Shown here: positions 22,382-33,356 of the stretch, piece after piece
How positions within the stretch are numbered: the stretch's first letter is position 1
Layout of the letters: each line of letters opens with the position of its first letter
Source: Megalopta genalis
Taxonomy: Eukaryota; Arthropoda; Insecta; Hymenoptera; Halictidae
Reading direction: 5' to 3'
Length of the DNA: 64,000 nucleotides
Assembly (NCBI RefSeq): GCF_051020955.1
Contig: NC_135013.1
Span: 38,377,087-38,441,086 of the forward strand
The notes under the pieces: model-generated
Told to the model about the DNA's origin: nothing
Databases searched by the model: none
The model's input: the letters and a program-made list of their open reading frames with translations, nothing else
Translations under genes and position numbers: made by a program

Positions 22382-22572
22382 TCAGAGGATCAGAGAATTA
22401 GCTTTAAGGAGTTTTCTGCGTTTCATAGGCCGTGATGGGACAGTTCCATTGCCGTATACGTAGATTTCTTTGTACATAAATGGCTGCGGTCCTGTAATGC
22501 CGATATACGGGCTGCTTAGAGTGAGAAATGCGAGCGGGAGTCGCGTGAAATTGAGTTTCATGGGCTCCATAG
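22382..22572 (-). CDS. Candidate terminal exon or small ORF, unknown
   Basis: On the minus strand a strong acceptor-like tract (TTTCTTCTTCTGTTAG) immediately precedes CT-ATG. The ATG opens 62 codons beginning MEPMKLNFTRLPLAFL, a hydrophobic start that could be a signal peptide, and ending in a KRRK-containing tail. A second frame is also open over most of the region. Upstream on the same strand (22678-22916) two more frames are open with coding-like codon patterns. No family recognised. Confidence 0.22.
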
Positions 22573-22677
22573 CTAACAGAAGAAGAAATTCTGTATCTTA
22601 TGACGCATTAAGCCGAGCCGCGCGATATTTCTTTTGATGGAGTCGTCGTTCGAATTCTGCCCGCGTTCCCGCACTTT

Positions 22678-22916
22678 TCACGGCGGTGTGCTTCTTGGAC
22701 GATTGTTAAGCCGCAGAAGTGAAATATAAAATATCTCCGGGAAGAGGAACGATATCTTCTCGACTGTGAAAACAACCGTAAGCAGCAGCGGCAACGGTTT
22801 CTTTGCTATCGGGACGAGTGAACCCGGGTATATGTACTTGGACGAGATTGCGTATCGAAGAATGTCTAAGGAGGTCGCGAACAGAAATATAAATACCTCC
22901 ATCGGAACTTAACAAT
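22678..22916 (-). other. Overlapping open frames, possible decayed exon
   Basis: One minus frame starts with ATG (MEVFIFLFATSL...), and a second reads through SSDGGIYISVRDLLRHSS and PLPGDILYF before TAA. In-frame readthrough extends to about 22945. A GTGAAA donor-like site at about 22685 and the acceptor at 22573 would define an intron of about 110 bp. I cannot tell which frame, if either, is used. Confidence 0.2.
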
Positions 22917-24636
22917 CGGAGTTCTTCAATTCCCAGTTAGGAAGACCTGGTTCACTGTCAAAGAAACTTTCCGGCGGTAACTTCGCGGAAATATTTCTCC
23001 CAGGATGAGTACTATGTAACATCCATTACCTGCATAAGGATGGAAAGATGCTTCAACCATCGCGCACAGCGTACGACAGAAAACTTAGATCAGCCTTTGT
23101 TCTTTCACTGCGAGAACTTCTCGCGCGTGTACAGCTCGTAGAAAAGATACCGATGCATCCATGAACATACAACACTCGAACCTTCTACTCGAATGCGATG
23201 CTCCGTTTGAAAACAAAAAATACCGATCGTAAAATATGAATTTTAATGAAATTCACTTTTCCAAATCTTTGGTATATTTTCAAGGTAATTTAGGAATAGT
23301 CTCGAATGTCTATGCATGGGGTTTCAATTAATTTTCTTTTGGAACTTCGGAGGGAAAATTAGTGGACAGAAATTGCGAACTTTCTCCCTTAAGGCTTCCA
23401 AACGAGGATGGCGTCCCTTTGGAAATATTATCTCAAAGTTTCGTTAACATTGGAGCTTCGTGAGGGGCCGCAGAGTATCAGTATGTCATTCGATCTCGGA
23501 ATGAACAGGGCAGCTTGTTTCAGTTCAGATTGAATGTCACAACGACAGCGCCCATCTTTCTAATCAGGCAACGTAATATTATCTAACTAACATATTTGAT
23601 CCCTAAACATTTTATCTGAAATTATCTAACAACCAACAGGGTCGAATATGACGAAGCTGGGGAAAGTTTCCGCTTCGGTGAGAAATTTTTATCCGCAGTT
23701 TTGCTAGAAACCATAACGAACCAGCGGCCGCCTTAATCTGTTAAAAACATTATTAATCCAGGACCGGTGGGCTCTCGCACTTCCCGCGAAACTTTAAGAA
23801 GTACGATAATCTAACTATATTTATCGCAAACAAGATTATGCCGGTGTTACTTGTTTCATTATAGTTAGTGCTCGGAGGCTTTAGCTCGAAGAAAACGTCG
23901 AACCGTGACACGAAACATTGAACTACATTCTACACTTTCTTCGGTGAACTCAATTACCATTTTTCACCTGTGCAAAAATTGTTGAGCATCGATGAAATGC
24001 CACTAAGAAGATACACGAATGTCTCGTTACAAACGTTGCCACAGTTTCCCGGTCAAAAAATCGCGAAGTCGATCTTCAAGAAAGCGTGTCTCCTTCTCGA
24101 ATAATTACAGATAAACCTTCTATAACAAGATAGATTTCTAGTTTCTAGATTTTTTCTAGTTTCCTAGAAAATGCTGTGTTGAGCGAAACCGTGTTATGTT
24201 CCTAATACTTAAAAACAAACACTTTACTCGCATATAAGCAACTTAATTTTTATGAAAAATATAAATATACGTATAACACAAAACGAAAAAAGACAAGAAA
24301 TATTATATTCATTTAAAACGTAACTTTAATTTAATAAATTTCTTCCTCGTCACTATCCAATAGAATCAAACGAGAACGTTTTTTCGGTTAATCCTTTCGC
24401 TACGGCGGGCCTCGCCGCAGAGTCCCTCGTGTAGAACGGAGCACCCTGCCGAAAGCAGGAACATTAAGCGCGCGCAGTCTTCAGCATTCGGGGCCAAGTC
24501 TTTTGCTTCAAAAACGTTGGATTAATATGACCAGATTTATTACAATTGATCGTAGTTTTTGGTAGATGATAGCGTCTGCGAACAGAGGAAAGCGAGGCGA
24601 TAGCCCTTGTTTTAACGTTTGGCTCCATTGTTGTGA
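22917..24636. other. Long unique stretch
   Basis: No open frame of note. TTAATCCTTTCGCTACGG at 24388 looks like the start of a TTAA element with a GGCGGGCCTCGCC palindrome, but I found no matching end. GAGCGAAACCGTGTTAT near 24183 recurs at 25226. Confidence 0.4.
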
Positions 24637-24741
24637 CCGGTGACTATAGTCACCCGTTGTGTATAGGTGGCATCTTGTGGCCGGTGACTATAGTCACCCA
24701 TCGTATGTGGGTGTCGTTTTGTGGCGGGTGACTATAGTCAC
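24637..24741 (+). repeat. Three 44-bp tandem units carrying GTGACTATAGTCAC
   Basis: The perfect 14-bp palindrome GTGACTATAGTCAC, in the context CCGGTGAC..GTCACCC, occurs at about 24640, 24684 and 24728. The spacing is exactly 44 bp, and TTGTGGC separates the units. Palindromes of the type GTGAC-n-GTCAC lie just inside the ends of several TTAA elements in this window. A TTAACG is found about 25 bp upstream, so this may be an amplified end of such an element. Confidence 0.9.
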
Positions 24742-25110
24742 TTTCTCTTTCTGAACCTTCTTCGTTTATGTTTTTTGCATCTTCTATCCTCTTTAAAAAA
24801 ATCTGTAATTTTGGTTTGTCTGCTGGTTCTTACAAGGTCACTGTAGATTTTATATTTATATTAAATAGGTTTATATTTTATATAATTATAATAGGTTATA
24901 CTATACCCCTATATACTACTACCTATATACTACTATACCTATATATAATTATATATAGGTTTTATATAGGTTTATATTTATATATCCTTAATTATAATAT
25001 AAATATATTTAATTATAATAATTATATTTTCATACAAAGGCACTATAATTCATTATTCCTTTCCGTCATTATTTTACGGTAATTAAGTTTTTAAATATGT
25101 TGAACGAAAA
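24742..25110. other. Very AT-rich stretch
   Basis: Dominated by TATATAGG/CCTATATA-type words between 24840 and 24990. No element boundary recognised. Confidence 0.5.
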
Positions 25111-25240
25111 TCATGTTACCCAGTGCTGTACAAGTATGTACAGTGTTGCACAAAGGTTTTCGCAATTTTCGTTATAAGGTTGCAGTGCTATACGAGGGTC
25201 CCCGCAATTTATCCTATCGTGTTAGAGCGAAACCGTGTTA
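25111..25240 (+). repeat. Dispersed repeat with ATACGAGGGTCC and GCGAAACCGTGTTAT
   Basis: Loosely repeated GTACAGTGTTGCACAA / TTGCAGTGCTATACG segments end in GAGCGAAACCGTGTTATA, which also occurs at 24180-24198. The wording resembles pogo-like ends (CAGT..GACCCTCGTATAACACGG on the other strand). This is inference, since no full element could be delimited. Confidence 0.35.
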
Positions 25241-25245
25241 TAGGA

Positions 25246-25462
25246 TGCCGTGTGACTGCGGATCTTTATTCAGTTACGTTACGCGCAGATTTTTAAAACG
25301 CGCGAAAAAGACTAAACGAACAGGGTCTAACAGCATTCTCATTTTCTCTTTGCAACGGGTAATATTCCCGCCGACCAAGAGAGAACTTTCCGTCGATTCG
25401 AATTTGAAAAAAGGAAAACCGTATGAAAGATGTAAATTCGCACACAGATCGTCAGTCCAATA
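25246..25462. mobile_element. Possible ACTGCGG-family element
   Basis: GTGACTGCGGATCTTTATTC on the left and AAATTCGCACACAGATCGTCAGTC on the right are about 210 bp apart and in inverted orientation. This is the family layout, but the right end has an apparent insertion. Confidence 0.35.
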
Positions 25463-26301
25463 ATAACAAGCTTAATTTCGATATGCCCTCTCCGCGAAAA
25501 TTCGCGAATACAAGCGAAGCATCGATAAAAGTATCCGCGAAATCCCGCAACAAAAGCTCGCGCAGTTGCGCGGCAAAAAAAGGAAGAAGATCGGCGAGTT
25601 AGCCTTAAAAATATCGCGCTCGAGACTGGAATACGCCATTACCGATTTCCGATCGTTCTCCGCCGGAGACGGTGTCTTAGATCCCCGTCCGTTTACGGCC
25701 CGGAACGAGCTGCGACGGGGACCAGACGAAATCAGCCGGATCCAGGCTCCGGTTCGCGTCGGATCGATCGGAAATATTCGAAGCAATCGGTGCGGCTCGC
25801 GTCGTCGACACGGCTCGGCACAGACAGAACCGAAACAAGCACCGCTCGAGTGCCATCGACGTCCGGATAGGATCGGCCTTCGTCGCTCCCGAGAGCACTT
25901 TTATATTACGTACAAACTTGTATTCGAATTACAAGCCCCGCGTCGATCCGACAGCGAACGCCGCCGCTGTTTGCCAGCGGGATCGATAACGTTCAGCGGC
26001 CATCCGGGCGAAACGAGATCGATCGACCGCTGGAAAACTGCGTTCGATCGACAGGATCGAGCTTTTAATTCATCCGGTGCGACCCCGACGCCATTGCTGG
26101 CTGCCGACAAGGGACCGGCGTCGATTATTCCCCAGTCGGTCAGACAATCCCAGGCAAGCCAGCACCCGGTTGTTACGGCGTTACCGAATTTTCAATTGTG
26201 CCTCGATTATACCGTTGCGAAAAATTCCGCAGAGAGCCACGGAAAATCGTTCGATCCGATCGAGCATTCTGGAAAGGATAGAGCGTTTTGTAAAGTAATA
26301 C
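25463..26301. other. CpG-rich unique block with long ATG-less frame
   Basis: The plus strand stays open for about 248 codons (25566-26309), but there is no ATG in the frame. The stop lies in the terminal repeat of the following MITE. The composition is that of the local CpG-rich DNA, and no domain or splice pair is visible. Confidence 0.35.
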
Positions 26302-26518
26302 ATAATTAGACTACGGATTTTACGCATTCGTGATGGAAATGATCGGAGAAAATGTGGAACTGTAAACGTGCTGGACGGATTCAAGAATGTACTTACATTC
26401 TCTTGAATTTATTGGAATTATTAAGAAAAGAAATACGTTTCGATGCAACTTATATTTCATGCGATTTGCTTGGGGATATATTTATTTTGCATGAAGATTC
26501 GCAGTTTAGTAATAATAC
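26302..26518 (+). mobile_element. ACTGCGG-family MITE with empty TTAA site
   Basis: Left end TTAGACTACGGATTTTACGCA and right end TGCATGAAGATTCGCAGTTTAGT are inverted copies, about 215 bp. The inner segment TTGGAATTATTAAGAAAAGAAATAC aligns with the copy at 36970-37870, where a piggyBac element sits exactly in this TTAA (26421-26424 here). This copy therefore shows the unoccupied target. Confidence 0.75.
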
Positions 26519-26539
26519 GTATATGTGTTATTTTATCAG

Positions 26540-26639
26540 TTCATAGAAGTAACAGTAAGACATTTATTCTGATTTTCAACGAGTATTATTGTAATATTTG
26601 CCGCAAGTATAACACATATATTGAGTAAATATCTTATAA
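26540..26639. mobile_element. Family A fragment
   Basis: AGAAGTAACAGTAAGACATT, then TATTCTGATTTTCAACGAG and TATTGTAATATTTGCCGCAAG, follows the interior of A1 (13690-13790) base for base with scattered changes. Both TTAA ends are missing. It lies between two ACTGCGG-family elements. Confidence 0.75.
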
Positions 26640-26880
26640 ATAGACTGCGCATTCTATGCATTTATAACGAAAATGAGTAGTTGAATCCGAAAACGATGAC
26701 ATTATAAGAAAAATTGAACAATTTCATTGTATCATTTAGAATTCACTAAAATGATAAATGATGATAAAAGACAGAAAATGATGAAAACGATAAAAGACAG
26801 AAATAAATGTCTTTGTAATTCCTGTTTGTTGCAATCGATGCGCAATATTTTCATTTTACACAAAAATTCGCAGTCTTCTC
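26640..26880 (+). mobile_element. ACTGCGG-family MITE
   Basis: Starts TAGACTGCGCATTCTATGCA and ends TACACAAAAATTCGCAGTCT, in inverted orientation, 241 bp. The inner motif GTTGCAATCGATGCGCAATA near 26828 is echoed as CTTGCAATTGATGCAGACAA in the copy at 49582. That shared interior supports one family rather than chance ends. Confidence 0.72.
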
Positions 26881-27061
26881 ATAAAGACAATCTGAGTAAT
26901 CATAAATGAAAAAATTCGCGACTCGACATTTTCTCGAGTTCCGTGAACCTATTGTTAAATGTCTTTTTTCCATCTTGCACTCGATGCATTTGTTTCTCTT
27001 GGAAATACATATTTGTCAATTAGAAAAATAAGGAAAAGTCTAGACGCAGAACCAGACAAGT
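26881..27061. other. Spacer with partial ACTGCGG-family interior
   Basis: ATCTTGCACTCGATGCATTT at 26974-26993 resembles the inner motif of the preceding element, suggesting a further broken copy. Otherwise unique. Confidence 0.35.
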
Positions 27062-27284
27062 TTAACCCCTTGCTATATTTCGACGAGTCTGACTCGTGAC
27101 GGGGATTTCTAGTAACAACCTGTCAAATATGAACGCTACTCTGTTCTCTTTAATCCGAATAAAATTCTGATTTCTTGTCGTCAATATCGAAACATTCGAT
27201 ATCTCTTTTCTCCTTAGAATCCATTACAATTGGGAAACTTCTAATCGTTGCAACTACGTAGAAAATGACACGACAAGGGGTTAA
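27062..27284 (+). mobile_element. TTAA MITE, family D (223 bp)
   Basis: Ends TTAACCCCTTGCTATA and CACGACAAGGGGTTAA share the first ten bases in inverted form, with TTAA on both sides. Inside the left end is ACGAGT-CTG-ACTCGT, followed by GACGGGGATTTCTAG. The same order is seen, in either orientation, at 4091, 28552 and 60281. Confidence 0.9.
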
Positions 27285-28551
27285 CGTTCGCCGGACCCGT
27301 CCTGGAGGGCCAGAACGTCCCAATTAGCTGACCGAGCTCGCATTTCAATTAGACCGACCGGCTCCGTTATTTTTATCCGAGATTCCTCCATCTCGGCCGC
27401 ATCGCCGCGAGCGGGGGGACACTCGCGCGAGTCGTCTCGAGGAATCGATCTAGGGCTTCCGGTATCTCGGGGATGGAAATCTCGGCCGAGCGCCGAGCAA
27501 CTCGCGGTGGAAGTTGAATAGCCGTGCCGGAGGGGCAAGACAAGGACGGGCAAGAGTTATGCATTATGATCCGGCGTTCGCAAACTCCCGGGTTTCACCC
27601 TCCGCCACGCCGCCAACCTAATAACATCACTTGTTGCACAGGCCGAGCCCCCGTGACCCCGCCGACCGGCCCTCCTTCACCCCCGACGCGACCCTTTCGC
27701 CGGGGGTGCTCCGAGCCCCCGACCTCGCGCAGAACTATTGCCCCCATCCCCACCCACCGAGACGGGGAAAGTCTCGTCTCGAGGATACCGCCCCGCCGTC
27801 TTATGAATTTCATTTATCTCGGCGCGAGCATCTCGCACGCGACCCCGAGACCACCGTCGACGTTCGCCGTCGTCCCGACGCCCGGCCTTTGGAATCCGAA
27901 CGCCGAGTGCCGTAATCTTCGACGGATTCGAGCTGCTCGTCTATTAGCTTCATTTCATTAGATCGAACCTGATCGGCCCCTGTCAACGTATCGCTTTAGA
28001 TATCCAATTCAAACAGCTTCGAGCGCTATGGGATAAACGCGTCGACTGCTGGCGTCAATCACATACGGGTGATTGAATTTTACTAGGATGTTTAAGACGC
28101 AAAGCAGTTCAAATACCAATCAGTGGAATTATCGTTTTAATTTTATTGTCGTTAAACAAATTACTTAGATCTTGCGGTGATTTCTTTGGTCGATTTTCGG
28201 CAATTAAGGGTGGGCACCACTGTAACGGTTTAAAAGAAGTCGATTTTCTTTTTCCTTTTTATTTTATTGAAGTTTCGAGTGTGTAGAATGTTGCTAAATT
28301 TCGAATTTAGTTATATTTGGAATTTATATGTTTGTATGTTAATTATATTTAGAATTTATTTGTATTAATTATATCTAAATTATAAATACAGATATTTTTT
28401 TTGCGCGTGGGGTAGAAATCTACCGCGAAAGTTTTTGAGGGTGAACGTGTTAAAATTTGATCATTGGGTTAGAGAGACTATGATGAAAATCAGGTTTGTT
28501 TTCAGGTCTCAAAAGTTATGGTGAATATTTACCTTAACGTGTACGCGTATT
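27285..28551. other. CpG-rich block (to 27960), then AT-rich unique
   Basis: 27285-27960 has several overlapping proline/arginine-rich open frames on both strands without ATG or splice support. 28050-28551 is AT-rich. No feature recognised. Confidence 0.4.
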
Positions 28552-28672
28552 TTAACCCCTTGCGGCACCATTTTCTTCACAGTTATGATGACTAGAAGTT
28601 CTTCGATTATAATAATTTTTTAGAAGAAGAAGAAAGATTGTATTTATAGCGTACCTACATTTCCTTGAATAC

Positions 28673-28921
28673 TTAACACTAGATTTACGGAACCCGTCAA
28701 AATGACGGGTTATTAGTTCACGGAATTTTTTAGTTCACGATTATTCATATCGTAAAGATACATTTATGAGTTATTTATTCAATTTATATGTTACTTACGA
28801 CAAACGTAATAATAATACTTGTAATAATACTTGTTAAAAATCGGAATAAATGTTTTGTTGTTACTTTTGTAAACTAATATAAAACAGCTGTTTTTTTTGT
28901 GCTCCGTAAATCTAGTGTTAA
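28673..28921 (+). mobile_element. Family A TTAA MITE, copy A2 (249 bp)
   Basis: Complete: TTAACACTAGATTTACGG and CCGTAAATCTAGTGTTAA form a perfect 18-bp inverted repeat with TTAA duplicated. The palindrome AACCCGTCA-AAA-TGACGGGTT is at 28691-28711, 18 bp from the left end. It interrupts the family D element at one of that element's own TTAA sites. Confidence 0.95.
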
Positions 28922-28924
28922 ATA

Positions 28925-29122
28925 TAGTAAATTCTCCCTAATTTTCCTTCAGCTTGTAAACAAAAGTGGACAATTCGGGAACAGGAGATACGATTACTTG
29001 AGCCTTGCAGCTCGTTTGTTGAAATCGGTAATTATAAAAATGAGCCGCAGGGCTCGAACAATTGTATCTCCTGTTCCATTTTTGTTTACAAGCTGAAGAA
29101 AAATTGGAGAGAATTTACTGTA
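28925..29122 (+). mobile_element. TA-type MITE, family B, copy 2
   Basis: TA-flanked. The ends AGTAAATTCTCCCTAATTTT and AAATTGGAGAGAATTTACT are inverted, with CTTCAGCTTGTAAACAAAAG / TTTTTGTTTACAAGCTGAAG further in. The core AATTATAAAAATGAGCCGC matches 5463-5671. It lies within four bases of the right TTAA of copy A2. Confidence 0.92.
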
Positions 29123-29156
29123 TTGTGAAGAAAAAAGAACGGAATTTTATCCCAAC

Positions 29157-29399
29157 TTAACCCTTTGCACTCGAGTGGCGACTCTGAGGCGCCACTAAAA
29201 ATTGCTATACTATTTTTCAAAATAATTGTAATACTATCAGACTCATTTATATCTAAAAGATTCTTAAAATTGCAAGTTTTATACTTGCCAATAGGCTTTC
29301 ATATGTATAAATTGCAATAAATCATATAAAATAGAAACACTGTAGATCAGAAAATATGTTTAAAATATAATTAAAATAGCTTCGAGTGCAATGGGTTAA
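29157..29399 (+). mobile_element. TTAA MITE with AGTGGCG/CGCCACT palindrome
   Basis: Ends TTAACCCTTTGCACTCGA and TCGAGTGCAATGGGTTAA are inverted with one mismatch, and TTAA is on both sides. At 29174-29196 AGTGGCG and CGCCACT flank ACTCTGAGG. The transposase-bearing element at 37085-37814 has the related GGCGAC-n-GTCGCC arrangement at one end, which suggests a piggyBac source like that one. Confidence 0.92.
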
Positions 29400-29486
29400 A
29401 GGAACGGAATAACGTTCGTGCTTTACAGGTTTTGACTAGAAATCTCAATTACGAGTTAGTCTCGTTAAATTACGACAAAAGGTTAA

Positions 29487-31456
29487 GACGGCAACGATTG
29501 TTCTGAAAATGCGAAAGAAACGAATCTCACGAAATGTCTGAATCAACAATGATCACTCTTACGTTGCAAGTTCAATTCGTATTGAGAATTCGTACTAATT
29601 TAGATAATTATTAAGATAATACTTCCTTAACACTTAATTAAGATAATACTAATACTAATTCGTTCAAGTATTCGTACTGCTCTCTACGCTCTTCTACGTC
29701 AAACAATAGCCTCCACGGCAAGATCTTTCAATTATGTATATGTTTCTCGATCCACCACGTCACAGTTTGCCATCCTCAGGCTGGTACACACCGACAAAAG
29801 CTCGTGTCCCGCGAGCGATTACGAATACAAATCAGTTCCGCTTATTTTTCCAACGATTTCCATCAAACAATGCGAATGCAAAATTAAATCGACCGATTGT
29901 GTTGCTCGGCGCGTGTTGTTCCAATTCCGCGATTATACATCGTTACTTTCGTCTCTGTTCAGGAACGCACGTTATGCCGTGGCCGGTGGCGTTATGCTAC
30001 CACGCGGAGGATACCCGCGGAATGTAGAGATTTCGTAGGGTCTTTCGACATCGACGGGAAAATGGCGGAAAACAATCGGCGGGAGTGTAACGCTTTCATT
30101 TTGAATTTCTCGGAACGATTTGATTCCGAGATTGTTCCGCGTAACAATCGACGACGAGAATTTGCGACGAACAATGCCTCTGTAACAATAGAACAGAGGA
30201 CGCGGTTTCGTTGAACGAATTGGATACTTCGGCGAAACAGAAGTAGGAAGTTCGTAGAAAGTTAACGCAGGATGAGAAAAAAAAATACAGCCAACGAGTA
30301 TATCTCTGTCCATTTTTTAATTTACCGTCACTTTATTTTCCTGATCTCGCGATCTCTCGACTCCTCGATTGGCAATTATCTCGAGGACGGTCGCAGTCGA
30401 GACAAAATAAACCGTCACGATGAACACTAAAGGGGACATCTTAAAAAGCAGATAGTAATAATTGAGGAAACGGCCGACCGTAGCGGAACAATGTAAGACG
30501 TCTGTGACCGATCTTGCCCGGCGTCGTTTATCTCAATTCACGTCGAGAGTATTTTCATCCGCTCGCAGCCGCGGTAAAATCTGGAGTTCCGCGGGCGGAA
30601 CGCGCTCTTACATTATTACAAATCGACGCGGAAATCGTCGGTTGTCCTCATAAAGACGCCGCGAGATAAAACAGCGACCGTAAGGCGTAATAAATTACGG
30701 TCTGCGGATATAAGGTCGCCGGCTATCCCGGCCCAGGAAGAGCCGGCATTGCCGCCAATCTCCGGCTCCCTTCGTTCTCAATTTCCACCGTTCTTCGCGC
30801 ATAATAAAGCCTCTTTGTCTTCGACGACGGAAGAAGAGAGGAGAGGGAGAGAGAGAGACTGAGAGAACAGTTCTCTCTAACTCGGCGTCCGCTTTCGGCC
30901 GGCCTCCAGGTCGGAGGAAGAATTTATTTTCCTCGGCGACTCATCTTCGATTCAGCCGATTATCATACCACCGGCCTGGAGGACACTCCCGGACGAACCC
31001 GCCTTAATGAGAACCCGGACCTACGGTGTAAATGTTCCTAAAGGACGGGCAGACTTGACTGGATCGCTGGAAAAATCGCACCTACCACAGAACTTCTGTC
31101 AGCATCTCTATACCGAGCGGATGCCAGCCGCTCCTACGACCGAGCTAATTGAGACCGAGGAATACTGATGGGGCTGATAGACCTCTGTTTACCCCGGGGA
31201 ACCCTCTCCAGCCGAAAGGCTGACTTTGATCCTGCATTACTGGGACCAGGCATATTTATTTTATCCCACTCCGGCGTTCGGCGAACTTCGACGTTTCTGA
31301 AGTTTCTGGTCACCAAAATTGCCGAGACAAATAAAACTAGCCGTTTTTAGTCGAAACTATGGGACACTGTTTGTTTATTCTTGTTTGGAACAAAAAGTTG
31401 GTCGTTCAGTAATGCAGAGAACAAGATAAACGCAGCCTGGATCGCACAGGAAGTCA
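29487..31456. other. Long unique stretch, CpG-rich 29900-31330
   Basis: Overlapping open frames on both strands, none with a recognised domain. A short GA-rich run lies at 30835-30862. Nothing else is supported. Confidence 0.4.
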
Positions 31457-32121
31457 AGTGGGCGTGGTTTAATGAAGGAGGCGTGGCTTGACGAAAGAGG
31501 CGTGTTTTGAAATGTTTAAAGAGGCAAGAAGTGAAATGTACACTGCAGGGAATGTTCGATTGAATCAGTGGACATTGTTGATAGATTTTGAATATCTTTA
31601 GCGTTAATTTATATAATTTCTAATGTTAAAATAATGTGTAATAATTTATACTAATGTATAAACGTTTTCCATGTACGATTACAGGACAGTTTCTATTTAT
31701 ATCTATAGAACAGACTATTTTATTTGTATGAGAAATGGGCGTGGTTAAACCGAATGGGTGTGTCGAAGAGTGAACAGGGACAGGTTCTTCCTTAAAATAT
31801 CTTCTCTTTTTAATAGCAGTAAAGATATATCAAGAGACCCACACTAAACTAGCAAATACACAGATACAGTCTTAAAGGAAATACAAACATCTGAGGGTTC
31901 CAGGACACGCTGCTTCGGTTAAGCAACGCCCACTCCTCCTTCCAACGCAATTCATAAAACGCATAGACGGCGAACACTTTCGCGCAGAGTCTTGCAGCGA
32001 AAATACTTTACTTTTACTACTACTTATACTTTTCCAACGAAATTACTGATCTGACATTTATAAATATATTCGAGGATCCCAAAACGAAGACACGCCCCTT
32101 CGGTAAAGCACCGCCCACTCG
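31457..32121. repeat. Inverted array of four GGGCGTGG units
   Basis: A unit of about 31 bp resembling AGTGGGCGTGGTTTAACCGA followed by AGGGGCGTGTC occurs at 31457-31490 and 31735-31768 on the plus strand. It occurs again at 31904-31934 and 32090-32121 on the minus strand. The two minus copies sit in a longer direct duplication of about 180 bp (31880-32050 / 32060-32222) that also repeats CGACATTTATAAATATA-like sequence. This could be an old foldback element or a cluster of GC-box-like sites. Confidence 0.8.
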
Positions 32122-32222
32122 TGGCTCCAACGCGACTCAAAAAAGAAAACGCTGCGCCGCTTGTTTTCCAGCGATATTTTAATGACCCGACATCTGTAAA
32201 GATATAATTTACGATCATCTGG

Positions 32223-33324
32223 TCTTATATATTTGCCGTCTCGGACGCGGCGTAAGTGTTTACGACGCCCGCCGATCGATAGACAGAGAGTCTCGCAGCA
32301 CGCTAATTGAATAGCTCCGATTTATCAGATGCTACGAGTGCCCTCGACGGGGGCAGATCAAGCTTTTTTTCCCCCGTCGCGTCGGCCGTTTCCAATTTAG
32401 CGACCGGCGATTCCGTATATCGTGACAGGCGACGGAGCTGAAGAGAGCTCGGGAGCCCCGGGCCGGAGAGTGTCGCTTCGACCACTTTAACGAGGTCCTC
32501 TTCATCCCCTGCCGCAGCTCCTCGTCCTCCCACGGCGGGTCTCTTCTTCTCCCGTTTTATCCGTTCCGTCCTAACCCGGTGTTATTTAATTCCACTACGC
32601 CGCGGCACGTTCTACGGATATTAGAAACCGCGACGTGAATTGGATCAAGCCGGCCATAAATTGCCTTCATTGTCATTTAAACGAGCCGGTAATACACTGC
32701 CGGGAATTATGTTAACGTTCCCATGGACAGAACGCCCGGCTTATTATCGAGTTACGTTTGGCTGCGGTAAACGAGTTTTCCCTCTGTAAAACGTTAACGT
32801 GTAATCTTCACGAGCTTCGGCCTTTTTCGGGGAAAATTCTAGTACAGAGAAGAAACTGAAATTTCGTAGAGCGGCAATTACCGGAACGAGGCTTTATTAC
32901 ACGCGCGAATTCGGATCGAGTGAAACGTAACGGCGGCGCAATTTTTGCCCAAGATTAAAGAGCGTCAGGAAAATAAAATACGAGAATGGTGGAGTGGAGC
33001 ATACAAATGAGCGACAGTAAGGGTTCGAGTTGAAGCTGTTAGATACGATATAGCAACTCGGCGAAGAGACCAACCGGAACAAGTCCGTTTCGCTCGGATC
33101 CAAACGGCGCGTGTTCGTCGAAAAATATTTGACACGTATTTTTTTATCGACCGGCCAGGTTGAGGGGGCGAAAGTAGCCCTCGTGCTCGAGGGCTGAAAT
33201 ATATTTTTCTGAATATGTCGGGAACCGCAGGCTGCGCGAAAAACATTTTTTCCGGGCTTCAGTTTCGAGTCCCGACGCTTCCGATTCTCTTGTATAAAAT
33301 TACCAAAAATAATGTTGTTAAATA
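32223..33324. other. CpG-rich unique block
   Basis: Unique GC-rich sequence with two-strand open frames up to about 156 codons. No splice-supported exon or known motif. Confidence 0.4.
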
Positions 33325-33327
33325 TCA

Positions 33328-33356
33328 TTGGATCGTCGCAAAAGTAATTTCGTTTC
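33328..33356 (+). repeat. Possible mariner-type terminal repeat
   Basis: TTGGATCGTCGCAAAAGTAA continuing TTTCGTTT has the form of mariner ends (TTRGGT..GCAAAAGTAATT), with TA five bases upstream. No transposase or second end is visible, so it would be a remnant. Confidence 0.35.

Larger units (their letters stand above)
28552..29486 (-). mobile_element. Family D element carrying three nested insertions
   Basis: The outer element starts TTAACCCCTTGCGGCACC and ends TACGACAAAAGGTTAA. Its pieces (28552-28672, a few bases around 28922, 29123-29156, 29400-29486) align in order with the intact relative at 4091-4346. Inserted into it are a family A element, a family B element and a third TTAA element. 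This makes a 935-bp composite from a host of about 255 bp. Confidence 0.9.

Noticed and set aside
24388..24520. Possible TTAA element starting TTAATCCTTTCGCTACGG
   Set aside because: No inverted right end could be found. Only a bare GGATTAAT occurs downstream.
25566..26309. Longest open frame in the window (about 248 codons, plus)
   Set aside because: No ATG anywhere in the frame, stop supplied by the next MITE's terminal repeat, arginine/serine-rich composition matching local CpG-rich DNA, no domain and no splice pair.
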